Shown: positions 9,861-20,739, counted from the stretch's first letter. The stretch: 64,000 nucleotides of DNA from Candidatus Obscuribacterales bacterium (GCA_020050685.1 JAGVKG010000029.1:217367-281366); one strand, 5' to 3'. Notes: a model not told the origin generated them from the letters alone. Program-made: numbers and translations.

Positions 9861-12800
9861 TTAAAGGGCTTCAGATAAATTGGCGAGAGATGCGTCATCC
9901 GCATTCCAATCGTCGTCGCCTGTGTCAACCAAAGCCTCACCGTTGCCGGCTGACTCGTCGCCTTCGAAAGCGGTCGGAGCAATGGTATTAACTTGGGCGC
10001 TATCCAAAGTTATGTTGTTGCCGGCAAACAGACTATTAATAAGTACAGCGCCGTTTAAGGTGTTGACGATCATATTGCCTTGAGTGTTTGGCAAAGTTAG
10101 CGTACCGCTACCAGTCTTACCAATCGTTATGGTGCCCTTAACCGATCCGGTCAAGGAATTCACCGTCACACCAGAAACAACATTTATTTTTGCAGGCGTT
10201 GGTCTGCCAGTCAGTGCATTTTGAATTTGGCTCGCAGAAGTACCGGCCAAAATTTCAACACCTCCACTTGTGTTTTTGTTTTGAATTTGTTGAGCAGAGA
10301 ATATATTGCCTGGCTCACCACCACCACCGCCTACACCACCGGTAATCGTAGAACCGGCGCCACCAGCAAGAATACTGACATTGCCGCCGAGAGCTGTGAA
10401 TTCACTTTGATTACCCAGAGTGATGCTATTGATGGAAGAGATGATGCTCACGTTTCCACCAAGTGAGGTAAAGCTGCTTTCGTCTCCGATGTTAATTACA
10501 CCAGGCGTGAGCATGGAAATATTTCCGATCACTTTCACCCAAGTAGAAGGAATTGAATCAGTTGGGCCGAATGGAACCAAACCTGGTGTCTTTGGAGTAC
10601 CAGCATTGGCATTAGCACTTATGGCAATTGAACCGTTTGGTGCTAAGACCGTTACTCCCGCGCCACCATTTATTTGATTTGATCCGCCCAGGGCAACACC
10701 AAAATATCCGGTGAAAGCCACAGTGTTCAATTGCGACTGGAAGTATCCCGTGCTCAATGAATCGGAAGCGATTCTACCGCTTGGCGTATTGACTAGCAGC
10801 TGCGCGCTGGATGTGAAGACATTGTCTCCCGTCAGCATGACGTCGCTGATAGTTGACTGCAAGGTCATGTTATTGCGGGAATCAAGTGTTGCATTCATCA
10901 AAGTCAATGTGCCACCAGACTGCACCACAAATGATCCACCAGTACCCGATGGTCCTGTGTTGGAAACCATAAGAGAACCAGGCGTCATCAACATAATTGA
11001 ACCTGTAGTTCTCAGTTGGCCAAAACCGGCGGTGGAATCGAAATATGGAGCAACAAATATTTTTGTCTTCGGAGTCTGCACACCCATGAGAATGCTGCCA
11101 CCATTGAGATTGAGCGACATATTGCTGATGCTTGCATTTGCTACACCACCAGTTGGCGCAAAATTCTGAATGTTAATCGCTCCAGAATATTGCGTTCCAA
11201 CACCAACCGTAGCCGTGAACTGCCCCGGTGTACCAGGATTTATACCGCTCAACATTGAGCCATTGCCCATGAACAAGTTGAAGCCTAAGGAGTGAGCAGT
11301 CAAGTTGATTGTCTGAGCCTTGATTATGCCGAAGTCTACCAGTGTTGCCTGTCCGGCAAAGTTGAGATTCAACGTAACATTATCGCTAGCGCTCAATTGA
11401 CCAGTGACTTTCATCGATGCACTGGAAATATCCATTCTGGCAACTTTAGCTACGGCATTAGTGCCCATGTCTTCGAAATTCAAGGTACCCATAATATTGA
11501 TTGGGCTGACACCAGTAAATGCCGGAGGAACTTGCATGAACATATGAGCAATCGGATTTGCGTCTGTCAGCAATATGTTTACGACCAGAGAACCTGGTCC
11601 TTGAGTCTTGCTTGCATTTTGGAATACGAACAAAGTAATTGCCCGACCCATTTCATATCCCGGAATGGCTATCGTGTTGCGTCCGCCGTTAACTGCCGTA
11701 TCGGATGCTTGCCCTTGTGCCGTTAATCCAAAAGTTTGCGCACCGACAGCCGAGTCACGCGAGACTTGGAACAAGGCCAATGCCTGAGCCGGTGTAACCA
11801 ATTTACGAGCCGAATTTATATCGAGGGGATTGCTGAGAACATCAATCACAATGTTGGTGCCATTTTGATTGATTGTTTGCGTGCGTCCAGATGTGGTCAT
11901 CGTGATACTTGTACCAACAGTCTGGGTACCAATTACTTTTTGCGCTAAGGCGATATCTGTACCGCTCACCAAATTACCAGCAGCACCATTAACAGCGGCG
12001 CTACCAACTTGGAATAAGGCACCAGGCAAAGCATTAATCGTTGCGGTAGGTGTGAGCATGTCAAATACTGTTGGAATTGGTTGCGTACCGTTAGTAGTGA
12101 TACTAATTGCCGCAGAGGTTCCATTTGTGCCGCCAACACCGGCCGTTCCACCTGTTGTGTTGACGCTGGAATTGGTTGGGTTGTTTTTGGCAAAAATTTG
12201 TACGGTGCCAGACTCCAATGTCACAGCTCCACCATTGCCAGCATTGACAGCACCAACTACATTGCCACCACGAGCATCGATGTAACCGTTAATTGAAATC
12301 GAGCCAACAGCAGCTACTACTGGCGTTGTACCAAATACATTTTGCATGGTCTTCATAAGCACGGAACCAGCATTGCCACCAGTACCTGTGCCTGCACCAT
12401 TGCCACCATTAACGAGAATGTTTCCGTTAACTGTTACCAACAAGCCCGTGCCGTTATTGAGAACGATGCTACCGCCATTTCCACCTGCACCTATTAGAGA
12501 ACTTGCACCACTTGTGTTAATTCCACCGGTAATGTTGACGTTGCCATCACCAGAGTTCATGGTGACATTACCGCCCTGCGTGATACCAGTTAGGGTTAGG
12601 GCACCGGCAACATTTACGCCCATCAACGATGTAGCAGTTAAGTTACCAGCAGCGGTTGTTGAACCGGCAGTTGTAATTGCTCCAAGTACAGAGATATATC
12701 CATCGGTCGAAGCAAGCATTACATCGCCACCGGCAGTTCCGTTAGCTGTAATTGAATTCAAGGCAATATCCATTGCGCCGGTTGCAGTTACCGAACCGCC

Positions 12801-15323
12801 AGCCGATTGAGCATTGTTGGTTGTGATCTTATTTGTGACAATCACACCACCTAAGTTTGCGTCCATAGTCAGATCGCCGGATGCTGTTAAGCCAACAGTG
12901 GTGATTGCTCCATGCACTTCCACTCCACCTTGCGGCATCGCGGTGCCGGCAGTAATCACAATGTTGCCACCCTCTGCTTTCGTGGAGGCGGTCGTTACAT
13001 TGCTATCGGTGCGGAATAAGCCACCTGCGATAATCGAAATATCACCGGCATCACCTAAGCCAGCGGCAGTGATTCCCTTGCCGACAAGTACATTGCCGGA
13101 AAGCGCTATCAGTGTGACATTACCACCAGTACCAAGTCCGTTGTTGACATTGGTGGCATTGGTTTGAATGCTGCCGTTTGTTTGATACCAAACTGGCGAA
13201 TTCTCACTCAGGTTGAAACCAACATTGATCTGACCACTTGAGCTGGAAATATCTACATCACCGGATGTAACTGTTCCTGAGGTAATGATGTTGCCGCCAA
13301 CATCCACACCTTTGCCTTCGCCAATTCCGCCGGGCGTATTACCAACCAAGGTAACTGAACCGCCGGTTGTTTTGCCCAATGTATTAATATCACCACGGAT
13401 CACTTCGAAACCATTGGCGGTTTCAACATTAACATCGCCACCAGTGGCCAAGGTTGCACCACTGGCATTGGCTGAAGTGATAATCGATCCGTTAACTTGG
13501 ATTTCACTATCGGCTTTGATAATTACCGAACCGGAATTGCCACCATTCGCCGATGTTTGAATTGAGCCATTTGCACCGGATAGGTCGCCCACAGAAACTG
13601 TCGAGCCGGCCGCTGCCGGTCCAAAGGCAATGCTGCCACTAAGTGCTTGCAGTGTACCGTTTATATAAGTAGGAGTGTCAATAATTTGAGCAGTCGCTCC
13701 TTGAATATTGATATTGCCACCGGTTGCTCCCTTGGTGTTGATACCACCACCAATTTCAATAACCGACGGGGCAACAACCATAACTGATCCACCAACGTCT
13801 TTTCCGGAACTGGTATTAATTGCACCGGTGACGATATTGCCATCAGCGCCGGCACCATTTTGGGCAACGATAGTGACGTTACCACCGCGCAGACCACTGC
13901 TCGATGTGCTGGTATTGATTTGCACGTTGAAGAGGTTGACGTTGCCACCATTGGCAGAAGGTGCACCAATTGTGTAAGCATTTGTCGTATCAGTAACCTG
14001 ACCGACAGTTGCTGGCGTAATTTCAAATCCGGCAATGATTGTCAAATCACCAGCGCGAGCACTTGTGCTGGAAAGATTGATTGACTTCACTTGCGATGTA
14101 ACTGTAATACTATCGCGAGCCAAAATTGCCAAGTCTTGGCCATTGAATGTCAAACTGGAAGTTAAGCTCACACTACCTTGAGTATTAACAATCGTCGGGT
14201 CGCCGGTAAGCTCCATCGTCCCGATAGTGAGCATGCCACCGCCGGTGGTGATGTGTGCCAAACCGCCGGCTACATTGACAATCCCATCGATTTGTTGAAC
14301 ATCAACTTCGACTGCACCATCGCCACCATAGAAGTTGAGCGATTTAGCCGATAGGACTCCACCCTTAACTTCCGTCAAGCGTTTTAGATCAAACTGAGAA
14401 TTACGAAAGTTGATCGCACCATTGAGCGCAGAAATTTGTCCAGCCAGATTGTTCAAGACAAGATTGGCGGTATTTGCGCAATTGAGATTCACATTACCAA
14501 CGGCTGAGGCAATTACACCGTTGTTGACCAACTGACCATTGCCAGCATACAAATTCACGCCATTTGCACCAGACATTGTTGCTTGCGATGCGTTTGTAAT
14601 TGATCCCAATGCCGACAAAGTAAGAATTCCGGAAGCAGAAATTGTTCCAGCGTTAACAATGTTGGACATGGAGGAAAGAGAAAGATTCACAGGCTCGTTG
14701 GTTGCACTAACCAAAGTTGCAATTGACGAGGGAACAACAGTTGTGATCAAACCACCTGATGCAACAGCGACATCACCGGCAGAGACAACAAAGTTGCGCC
14801 ACGATTGAGTTGGTGAAGCGGTCCCAACTAAAGAACCCATGGTGGAAAGCGTACCGGTCACATTCAAATGCGTAGCGGCCGAACCAATAGCAGTTACTCC
14901 GCTTGGCACAACCAATGATGCCAAGAGGTTTGTATTGAGAGTACCGAGTGCAAAGTGTCCGCCAACTGCCTGACCTTCCGTGTTAAGCAAAATTTCTTGT
15001 GTGCCAGTAACTAACATTTGTCTAAAGGCAACAAATTCTGCCGGCGTGACCAAGTCGCCCGGATTAATGGTTCTCGCAACACCGCCAACATTGATATTGA
15101 CAGCCTCTGCGCCATTGAAATGAGTTTGGCTTAGAGCAACAGACTGCGCATTTGAAGCCAGATCCAGTGCCAGTGCTTCACCAGCCGTAGAGCCCTGCGT
15201 GCGGTTAGCACCAAATCGCCCCTGCGCCATTGCGTTCACGTTTGCCGTCGGCAAAATTATCAAACACATAAAAGCAAAAGCCAGAGTACGTTTGGCCAGA
15301 GCACTATCAATCCGAATACGCAT
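9861..15323 (-). CDS. Giant exported filamentous-haemagglutinin-like beta-helix protein
   Basis: An 1820-residue Sec-exported protein. The ATG at 15323 is chosen because GGAGG stands 7 nt upstream and a good signal peptide follows (RTLAFAFMCLIILPTANVNAMA). The N-terminal opening module (DLVTPAEFVAFRQMLVTG...AVGGHF...LVVPSGVTAIG) is shared with the other giants. Most of the chain is repetitive Gly/Asn/Thr/Val beta-helix sequence with recurring GGNV, ITTAG and INTSG motifs. The tail is acidic, with ALVDTGDDDWNADDA near the end matching the tails of three paralogues. It lacks the closing module seen in the others. No beta-barrel or TpsB partner is adjacent. It is transcribed divergently from the aldehyde dehydrogenase. 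Role inferred: surface adhesin or matrix protein. Confidence 0.88.
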   Translation of the reverse strand: MRIRIDSALAKRTLAFAFMCLIILPTANVNAMAQGRFGANRTQGSTAGEALALDLASNAQSVALSQTHFNGAEAVNINVGGVARTINPGDLVTPAEFVAFRQMLVTGTQEILLNTEGQAVGGHFALGTLNTNLLASLVVPSGVTAIGSAATHLNVTGTLSTMGSLVGTASPTQSWRNFVVSAGDVAVASGGLITTVVPSSIATLVSATNEPVNLSLSSMSNIVNAGTISASGILTLSALGSITNASQATMSGANGVNLYAGNGQLVNNGVIASAVGNVNLNCANTANLVLNNLAGQISALNGAINFRNSQFDLKRLTEVKGGVLSAKSLNFYGGDGAVEVDVQQIDGIVNVAGGLAHITTGGGMLTIGTMELTGDPTIVNTQGSVSLTSSLTFNGQDLAILARDSITVTSQVKSINLSSTSARAGDLTIIAGFEITPATVGQVTDTTNAYTIGAPSANGGNVNLFNVQINTSTSSSGLRGGNVTIVAQNGAGADGNIVTGAINTSSGKDVGGSVMVVAPSVIEIGGGINTKGATGGNINIQGATAQIIDTPTYINGTLQALSGSIAFGPAAAGSTVSVGDLSGANGSIQTSANGGNSGSVIIKADSEIQVNGSIITSANASGATLATGGDVNVETANGFEVIRGDINTLGKTTGGSVTLVGNTPGGIGEGKGVDVGGNIITSGTVTSGDVDISSSSGQINVGFNLSENSPVWYQTNGSIQTNATNVNNGLGTGGNVTLIALSGNVLVGKGITAAGLGDAGDISIIAGGLFRTDSNVTTASTKAEGGNIVITAGTAMPQGGVEVHGAITTVGLTASGDLTMDANLGGVIVTNKITTNNAQSAGGSVTATGAMDIALNSITANGTAGGDVMLASTDGYISVLGAITTAGSTTAAGNLTATSLMGVNVAGALTLTGITQGGNVTMNSGDGNVNITGGINTSGASSLIGAGGNGGSIVLNNGTGLLVTVNGNILVNGGNGAGTGTGGNAGSVLMKTMQNVFGTTPVVAAVGSISINGYIDARGGNVVGAVNAGNGGAVTLESGTVQIFAKNNPTNSSVNTTGGTAGVGGTNGTSAAISITTNGTQPIPTVFDMLTPTATINALPGALFQVGSAAVNGAAGNLVSGTDIALAQKVIGTQTVGTSITMTTSGRTQTINQNGTNIVIDVLSNPLDINSARKLVTPAQALALFQVSRDSAVGAQTFGLTAQGQASDTAVNGGRNTIAIPGYEMGRAITLFVFQNASKTQGPGSLVVNILLTDANPIAHMFMQVPPAFTGVSPINIMGTLNFEDMGTNAVAKVARMDISSASMKVTGQLSASDNVTLNLNFAGQATLVDFGIIKAQTINLTAHSLGFNLFMGNGSMLSGINPGTPGQFTATVGVGTQYSGAINIQNFAPTGGVANASISNMSLNLNGGSILMGVQTPKTKIFVAPYFDSTAGFGQLRTTGSIMLMTPGSLMVSNTGPSGTGGSFVVQSGGTLTLMNATLDSRNNMTLQSTISDVMLTGDNVFTSSAQLLVNTPSGRIASDSLSTGYFQSQLNTVAFTGYFGVALGGSNQINGGAGVTVLAPNGSIAISANANAGTPKTPGLVPFGPTDSIPSTWVKVIGNISMLTPGVINIGDESSFTSLGGNVSIISSINSITLGNQSEFTALGGNVSILAGGAGSTITGGVGGGGGEPGNIFSAQQIQNKNTSGGVEILAGTSASQIQNALTGRPTPAKINVVSGVTVNSLTGSVKGTITIGKTGSGTLTLPNTQGNMIVNTLNGAVLINSLFAGNNITLDSAQVNTIAPTAFEGDESAGNGEALVDTGDDDWNADDASLANLSEAL

Positions 15324-15579
15324 GTTATTTCCTCCGCTGGCAGTAAGCGTTCGCGTAGTTAGCGAAACTTCTGTCGAGCAAAACACAAAATGGTCTTGAG
15401 GTCGTCATTTAACCATATAACTACATAGAGTATTCAAGTAATACTTTTAATGTGAGACAAAATGAAAGGCAGATGAACGCGAATTCTATGATTTATTTAA
15501 ACCATGAGACAAACTGATAATCTTGCCGCTATAACATTGTCAATACGAGAACATCTCGACCACAACAAAGGAAGAATCA

Positions 15580-17055
15580 ATGTCTTTGCAAAGTACAGAT
15601 GCGCAAAAGAAAAACTCAAGTGCCACCACGGGTAGTGACACTGCAATTGCCGTAATTAATCCTGCAACTGAAGAAGTTATTGATACCGTCAAACGCGGCA
15701 CCGCAGAAGATGCGAACAAAGCAGTGGCAAAAGCAAAGAGAGCCTTTCGTGAATGGTCGCGTACACCGGCAAATACACGTGCTCATTTGTTGCACGAAGC
15801 AGCGGCAAAAATGCACGCTCACAAAGACCGCATTATCGAACTTTTGACATTGGAAGAAGGCAAACCGGTTTGCGAAAATGAAGAAGAGTTTGAATGGCTG
15901 ACGAACACCTTTGATTATTATGCTGAGCTTGGCAGACATGAGCGCGGGCGCGTTTCGCCATCCGGTGAGTACACTCAATTGAACATGGTGCTCAAAGAGC
16001 CATATGGTGTTGCCGCCTGTATTATTCCTTGGAATTATCCCTTGCTATTGATGGCGTGGAAAGTAGCACCGGCACTGGCTGCCGGCAATACAGTAGTGAT
16101 CAAACCAAGTGAACTGACACCACTTTCCACACTTTATATTTTCGAAAAATGCTGGGATCACTTTCCGGATGGCGTGATCAATATTGTCACCGGATATGGT
16201 GCCGAAGTTGCAGAACCACTGGTCTTGCATCCTGACGTTCCAGTCATAGCCTTCACCGGAAGTTTAGCAATCGGACAACGCATCGCATCACTAGCGGCAC
16301 CAATGATGAAGAAGCTACATCTTGAACTTGGTGGCAAAGATGCATTTGTGATTGCAGAAGATGCCGATCCGGAAATGGCAGCTCGTGCCCTTGCCTATGC
16401 AGCACTAACAAATGCCGGTCAAGTTTGCACTTCTACAGAGCGTGTTTATCTGCCAAGCAAAAAGGCCAAGGAATTTACGGAAGCACTAATTGCTCACGTA
16501 AAATCACTCAAACTTGGTGCCGGCATGGATCCACAAACCGATATGGGACCGATGATCGGTGCAACCTATCGAGAAAAAGTTGAAGGACACGTTGCCGAAG
16601 CAATAGGCAAAGGCGCACGACTTTTGACTGGTGGCAAGCGTCCGGAGAAATTGAAAGTTGGCTACTACTATGAACCAACCGTACTGGCAAATGTTGATCA
16701 CAACATGGTGATCATGCGCGAAGAAACATTCGGACCAGTCATCCCTCTTATGGAATATAACTCATTCGACGAAGCGATTGAATTAGCAAACGATTGCATG
16801 TTTGGCTTGGGCGCATGCTTGCTCACAAGCGACACTCTCAAAGCCAAGATGTTCTTGGAAGAAGTGAAAGCCGGAACCATTTGGATCAACGATCCGCTAA
16901 CCGATAATTACGCTGGACCATTTGGCGGAATGAAACTGAGCGGTGGCGCACGTGAGCTTGGTCAAGAAGGACTCGACGAATTCCGCGAAACCAAACACGT
17001 ACACTGGGAATTCAACACCAAGCCGAAATCCTGGTGGTATCCCTACGGCAAATAA
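15580..17055 (+). CDS. NAD(P)-dependent aldehyde dehydrogenase (succinate-semialdehyde/betaine-aldehyde type)
   Basis: A 491-residue member of the ALDH superfamily, which oxidises aldehydes to carboxylates in the cytosol. The catalytic general base is Glu249 in LELGGK and the nucleophile is Cys283 in GQVCTS. The cofactor segments IIPWNYPLLLMAWKVAPAL and VIKPSELTP and the late ETFGPVIPLM motif are intact, so the enzyme should be active. AAGGAAG precedes the ATG at a good distance. The substrate cannot be fixed from sequence; the C-terminus (KHVHWEFNTKPKSWW) resembles semialdehyde and betaine-aldehyde dehydrogenases. No pathway partners are adjacent. The following exported-protein genes run in the same direction but are separated by 109 bp and unrelated in role. 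Confidence 0.93.
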   Translation: MSLQSTDAQKKNSSATTGSDTAIAVINPATEEVIDTVKRGTAEDANKAVAKAKRAFREWSRTPANTRAHLLHEAAAKMHAHKDRIIELLTLEEGKPVCENEEEFEWLTNTFDYYAELGRHERGRVSPSGEYTQLNMVLKEPYGVAACIIPWNYPLLLMAWKVAPALAAGNTVVIKPSELTPLSTLYIFEKCWDHFPDGVINIVTGYGAEVAEPLVLHPDVPVIAFTGSLAIGQRIASLAAPMMKKLHLELGGKDAFVIAEDADPEMAARALAYAALTNAGQVCTSTERVYLPSKKAKEFTEALIAHVKSLKLGAGMDPQTDMGPMIGATYREKVEGHVAEAIGKGARLLTGGKRPEKLKVGYYYEPTVLANVDHNMVIMREETFGPVIPLMEYNSFDEAIELANDCMFGLGACLLTSDTLKAKMFLEEVKAGTIWINDPLTDNYAGPFGGMKLSGGARELGQEGLDEFRETKHVHWEFNTKPKSWWYPYGK

Positions 17056-17164
17056 GCCCGGCTAATCTTGGATTCTAAGCATGTATCGAAATAGTAACAA
17101 TTAGTGCTCTCATTTTGATTTAATCAGCACTAGCTTGGGCATAGCTTAGGCAAGGGATTTACCA

Positions 17165-17908
17165 ATGCGAATATTCGTCACCATTATCACGATAATAGCG
17201 ATAATAGCTTTGCTTGATCAGCATGCTTGGGCGACTGCCGACTTAATGTCACGCTGTCGCGGCATCGCCCAAATAGATTTACGCGGTCAAAGTATCATTG
17301 ATGGCCGTGACCTTGTGGAAGAAACTTTGCACAAAGTACAAACATTCAACGACTATTCATGTGAGTGTATTTGCTTTAGTTTCCTACATCCTCAGCCGAG
17401 ACAATCACAAGCACATTTTCAATTCAAGAAACCAAATTTGATTCGGGTGCAGATCTCATCGAATGATTTTCGTAATGGTTCAATAGTCGCGCGTTGCCCC
17501 GATGGAAGAATCAAAGGCGCTGGTGGCGGATTACTGTCTGCTCTGGTTATGGATCTAGATGAGGATTCCCGCATGCTCAAGCTTCCATCGGGTCGCAACG
17601 TTCTAAAATCTGATTTCAATACTGTTCTTACGGAAATGAAGTCCGAGATTAGCGGGGGTTCAATTTGTAAAGCCACCAAAGCACCAACAACTGTGCAAGC
17701 CTTGGATGGCAAAGAGACTGTTTACGTAGTAGATCTTTACAAACAGTCACCATCTGGAGACTCGCTAGTTCAGCGGCTGCTCATCGATCCAAATACATCT
17801 CTTCCAGTCGAATGGGCATATTTCCGCGATGGACAAATCGTCAGCACCGTGGCCTTTCACAACATCAGTATAAACAAAGGAGTCAGTAATGATGTCTTCC
17901 AGTTATAG
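17165..17908 (+). CDS. Exported LolA-like protein of unknown role
   Basis: A 247-residue protein with a signal peptide (MRIFVTIITIIAIIALLDQHAWA). After it, a segment reading FNDYSCECICF...FQFKKPNLIRVQI resembles the outer-membrane-lipoprotein-carrier-like (LolA/LolB/DUF1571-type) fold, in which a half-barrel binds lipid. The assignment to that superfamily is moderate and rests on this pattern only. Four cysteines near the N-terminus of the mature chain could form disulfides in the periplasm. AGGGA precedes the ATG by 7 nt. The 3' end overlaps the next gene by 20 bp, so the two are probably translated together. Confidence 0.75.
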   Translation: MRIFVTIITIIAIIALLDQHAWATADLMSRCRGIAQIDLRGQSIIDGRDLVEETLHKVQTFNDYSCECICFSFLHPQPRQSQAHFQFKKPNLIRVQISSNDFRNGSIVARCPDGRIKGAGGGLLSALVMDLDEDSRMLKLPSGRNVLKSDFNTVLTEMKSEISGGSICKATKAPTTVQALDGKETVYVVDLYKQSPSGDSLVQRLLIDPNTSLPVEWAYFRDGQIVSTVAFHNISINKGVSNDVFQL

Positions 17909-18611
17909 TGTCTCGCACACTCATCCCAATCTGCACCAGAGAAGCGCGTTTGCGAAATCACGCTTCATAAAGTCAGTTGGAAGCATATTCATCCTGGCTC
18001 TGCTTGTCGCAGGACTAACTTTACCTGTGCTAGCAGCTGATAGCGAGAAAGCAACGACGCAATCTCAGAAAGCCAAAGCATCATCCAGTGAAGAGTACAT
18101 CCTATCACTCGATGATATTAGAGATGTTGGCCTCTCTCTTCTACAAATTAGGCACCAAGCCATTTTCATTTACATGGAGGCCACACGCACACAACTTCCA
18201 ACCAATGCAAGCTGCAGGATAGTCGAACCAAGCGTCATACCAGTGCATCATGCAGGCTCAAGGGAAAAATATCTTCCTTGCCGGCACGACTGGCTTGTGT
18301 TTTTTATCGGCAGCATGGAGCCTGTGATTCGCATGATGGCGCATGACGTCAAAGACTTCCAAAGCGGAACTTACAAATTGGAAATTCCGCATGCCGACAA
18401 GGAACTGTTCAACAAACTTTGGCAAGAATGGGAAGACGGAGTGGCGCAATTGAATAAATCTCTTGATAAAACTTACGACCTGCTGAACAATGACATCACC
18501 GACAATCAAGCCATTGCCGACCAAGCAGTGGCGATTTTCAATACGACGGAAAAGCTGGAAGACATTCGCTTGAAGGCGCATTATATGGTGCAAGCCAGTC
18601 TTAAAAAATGA
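17889..18611 (+). CDS. Exported hypothetical protein, coupled to the LolA-like protein
   Basis: A 240-residue protein I do not recognise. It has a long, basic N-region followed by a hydrophobic signal core (IFILALLVAGLTLPVLAADS, about residues 33-52). The mature part is mostly helical, with a conserved-looking central segment around CRHDWLVFFIGSMEPVIRMM and a C-terminal helix-rich region (LNKSLDKTYDLLNNDITDNQAIADQAVAIF). AAAGGAG lies inside the previous gene at the right distance from the ATG at 17889, so the 20-bp overlap is real. The gene ends 12 bp from the converging recQ. Likely a periplasmic partner of the LolA-like protein (inference from overlap). Confidence 0.75.
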   Translation: MMSSSYSVSHTHPNLHQRSAFAKSRFIKSVGSIFILALLVAGLTLPVLAADSEKATTQSQKAKASSSEEYILSLDDIRDVGLSLLQIRHQAIFIYMEATRTQLPTNASCRIVEPSVIPVHHAGSREKYLPCRHDWLVFFIGSMEPVIRMMAHDVKDFQSGTYKLEIPHADKELFNKLWQEWEDGVAQLNKSLDKTYDLLNNDITDNQAIADQAVAIFNTTEKLEDIRLKAHYMVQASLKK

Positions 18612-18623
18612 ACGTCGTCGCCC

Positions 18624-20591
18624 CTACGCTTCGTTGATCAATTGTAGGAACATATCGCCGTATTGCTGTAATTTCTTATCGCCGATACCGTGGACCATGC
18701 GCATTTGGGCGAGTGTTTTCGGTCTGACTTGGATCATTTCTTTTAGTGTCGCATCACTAAAGATTACATATGGTGGCACTTTGCGCTCGTCAGCCAATGT
18801 GCGGCGGAGCTTACGCATGGCGTCAAACAAGTTCTCATCAGCATCGCTAGAGGCTTCACTTATTGAAGCTCTACCAGGTGATTTCCTGACTTGTGCTTTC
18901 TTCTTAACTAGAGATTGCATGAGTTTGACTTGACGCTCGTTACGCATCACTTCCCAGGCATTCTTTGTCAGTGATACAACTGAGACACCAAGACCAGCAG
19001 CAGTTTCAATTTGTTCTTGCGCCAGTGCCCCTTGATGAATCAACTGGAATATCCAATCACGTAGATCATCAATACTTTGTTCGCGCAAGATCCCATAGGT
19101 GCTTATGGCTTGATGTCCTCTATCACGAATATTTTTTGTATTGTCCCCGCGCAGGACACCAATCAAGTAAGAAACGCCATAACGCCCCTTCAGACGCGCA
19201 ACACAAGAAAGGATTTTCTGTGCCAACACTTGCCCATCATCCACAGCAATTGTTTGCCCCAAGCAGATATCACACGCAGCGCACGATTCTTTGCTAAATT
19301 CCTGACCGAAATATCGAACTAAAATTCCATGGCGACAGCTACCAATGCGACAGTAATTGCTCATTTCGTTCAGGTGAGCAATTGCACTTTCCACATAAGC
19401 GTTATCAATGCCAGCTTCGCGAGCCGATCTTTCGATAAGTCCCTTCCAAGTAAAGAAGTCAGAGCCCGAATGTAAAAGCACACATTCTGCAGGCAGTCCG
19501 TCTCGCCCTGCACGCCCTGCTTCTTGTTGATAGTGCTCCAATGATTTCGGCATTCCCGCATGAATGACATAACGCACGTTTGATCTGTCGATTCCCATGC
19601 CAAAGGCAACCGTTGCCACCACGACATCACAACGTTCTTGCAAAAATGCATCTTGCGTTTTCACTCTAGCTTCCGCAGGCATACCGGCATGATACGGTTT
19701 TGCGCTGATTCCCGCCTTCACCAATTTCGCACATAATTCATCGACATCCGCTCTGCTGATGCAATAAACGATGCCACCTTGTTTTGGATAACGTTCTATA
19801 ACGCTCAACACTTGATCGACAAGCGAGCCGTGACGAGAAACAACACTATATTGCAAATTGGATCGATCAAAATCACCAATCAGTATTTCCGCATCTTTCA
19901 ATTCAAGTTGTTTGACAATATCCAGACGCACTCGTTCGGTCGCGGTTGCAGTATACGCATGCAAGGAAACATGCGGAAATAGCTTCCTCAATCGGCCAAG
20001 TTGCCGATATTCCGGACGAAAGTCATGGCCCCAATGACTGACACAATGAGCTTCATCAATTGCCAAAGCCTTAAAATCAATCTGGCGCAAGAGCTCACAA
20101 AATTCATCCTGCAACAAGCGCTCAGGCGAAACAAAAAGCAATTGCACTTTTCCCAGAAGCACTTGCTTGGCTTCATCAAGTCGGCAAGCAAGATCTCTTG
20201 AACTATCAAGTCGCACAGCATTGATTCCGCAAGCCTTCAATCCATCCACTTGATCTTTCATCAGAGAAATCAAGGGAGAAACTACAACAGTAGTGCCGCC
20301 AAGCAGAACAGCCGGCGCCTGATAGCAAAGTGATTTGCCTCCGCCCGTTGGCATTACCACCAAAGAATCCCGCGCATTCAATACAGCTTCACAAGCTTCT
20401 CTTTGCAAAGGTCTAAATTCATGAATGCCCCAAAATTGGGCAACAATAGATTGCAACTCTGCATCCCTTGAGGATTGAGTCTGCTCATTTTTGTATATAG
20501 TTGCCGTGCGATTCCCTTGCCGCTCGTCAGACGAATCGGCAAACTGAGAGCTAGCATGTTTATCTTTGTCCACGCCAAAATGCTCACGCAC
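18624..20591 (-). CDS. recQ: ATP-dependent DNA helicase RecQ
   Basis: A 3'-5' superfamily 2 DNA helicase for recombination and replication-fork repair. The 655 residues hold all expected parts: Walker A MPTGGGKSLCY (about 80-90), DEAH box at 179-182 within the RecQ signature AIDEAHCVSHWGHDFRP, motif VI QEAGRAGRDG, a zinc-binding cysteine cluster (CRIGSCRHGI...CAACDICLG), an RQC winged-helix region, and a C-terminal HRDC domain (PPYVIFSDATLKEMI...MVHGIGDKKL). The first 45 residues are polar and atypical, so a start further downstream is possible. The gene stands alone, facing the exported-protein pair. Confidence 0.97.
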   Translation of the reverse strand: MREHFGVDKDKHASSQFADSSDERQGNRTATIYKNEQTQSSRDAELQSIVAQFWGIHEFRPLQREACEAVLNARDSLVVMPTGGGKSLCYQAPAVLLGGTTVVVSPLISLMKDQVDGLKACGINAVRLDSSRDLACRLDEAKQVLLGKVQLLFVSPERLLQDEFCELLRQIDFKALAIDEAHCVSHWGHDFRPEYRQLGRLRKLFPHVSLHAYTATATERVRLDIVKQLELKDAEILIGDFDRSNLQYSVVSRHGSLVDQVLSVIERYPKQGGIVYCISRADVDELCAKLVKAGISAKPYHAGMPAEARVKTQDAFLQERCDVVVATVAFGMGIDRSNVRYVIHAGMPKSLEHYQQEAGRAGRDGLPAECVLLHSGSDFFTWKGLIERSAREAGIDNAYVESAIAHLNEMSNYCRIGSCRHGILVRYFGQEFSKESCAACDICLGQTIAVDDGQVLAQKILSCVARLKGRYGVSYLIGVLRGDNTKNIRDRGHQAISTYGILREQSIDDLRDWIFQLIHQGALAQEQIETAAGLGVSVVSLTKNAWEVMRNERQVKLMQSLVKKKAQVRKSPGRASISEASSDADENLFDAMRKLRRTLADERKVPPYVIFSDATLKEMIQVRPKTLAQMRMVHGIGDKKLQQYGDMFLQLINEA

Positions 20592-20739
20592 AGGAAATGC
20601 CTACAAGTTTACGCCGACCTGCACAAATTATGTAGTTAATTAGATGTGGTTTTCGCACAGTTGCCAAGCATCGCGACATGTACATATAGAGCGATGCATC
20701 ATCCGAGATCACACATGCTGGTAAGTCTGATCAGAGATT

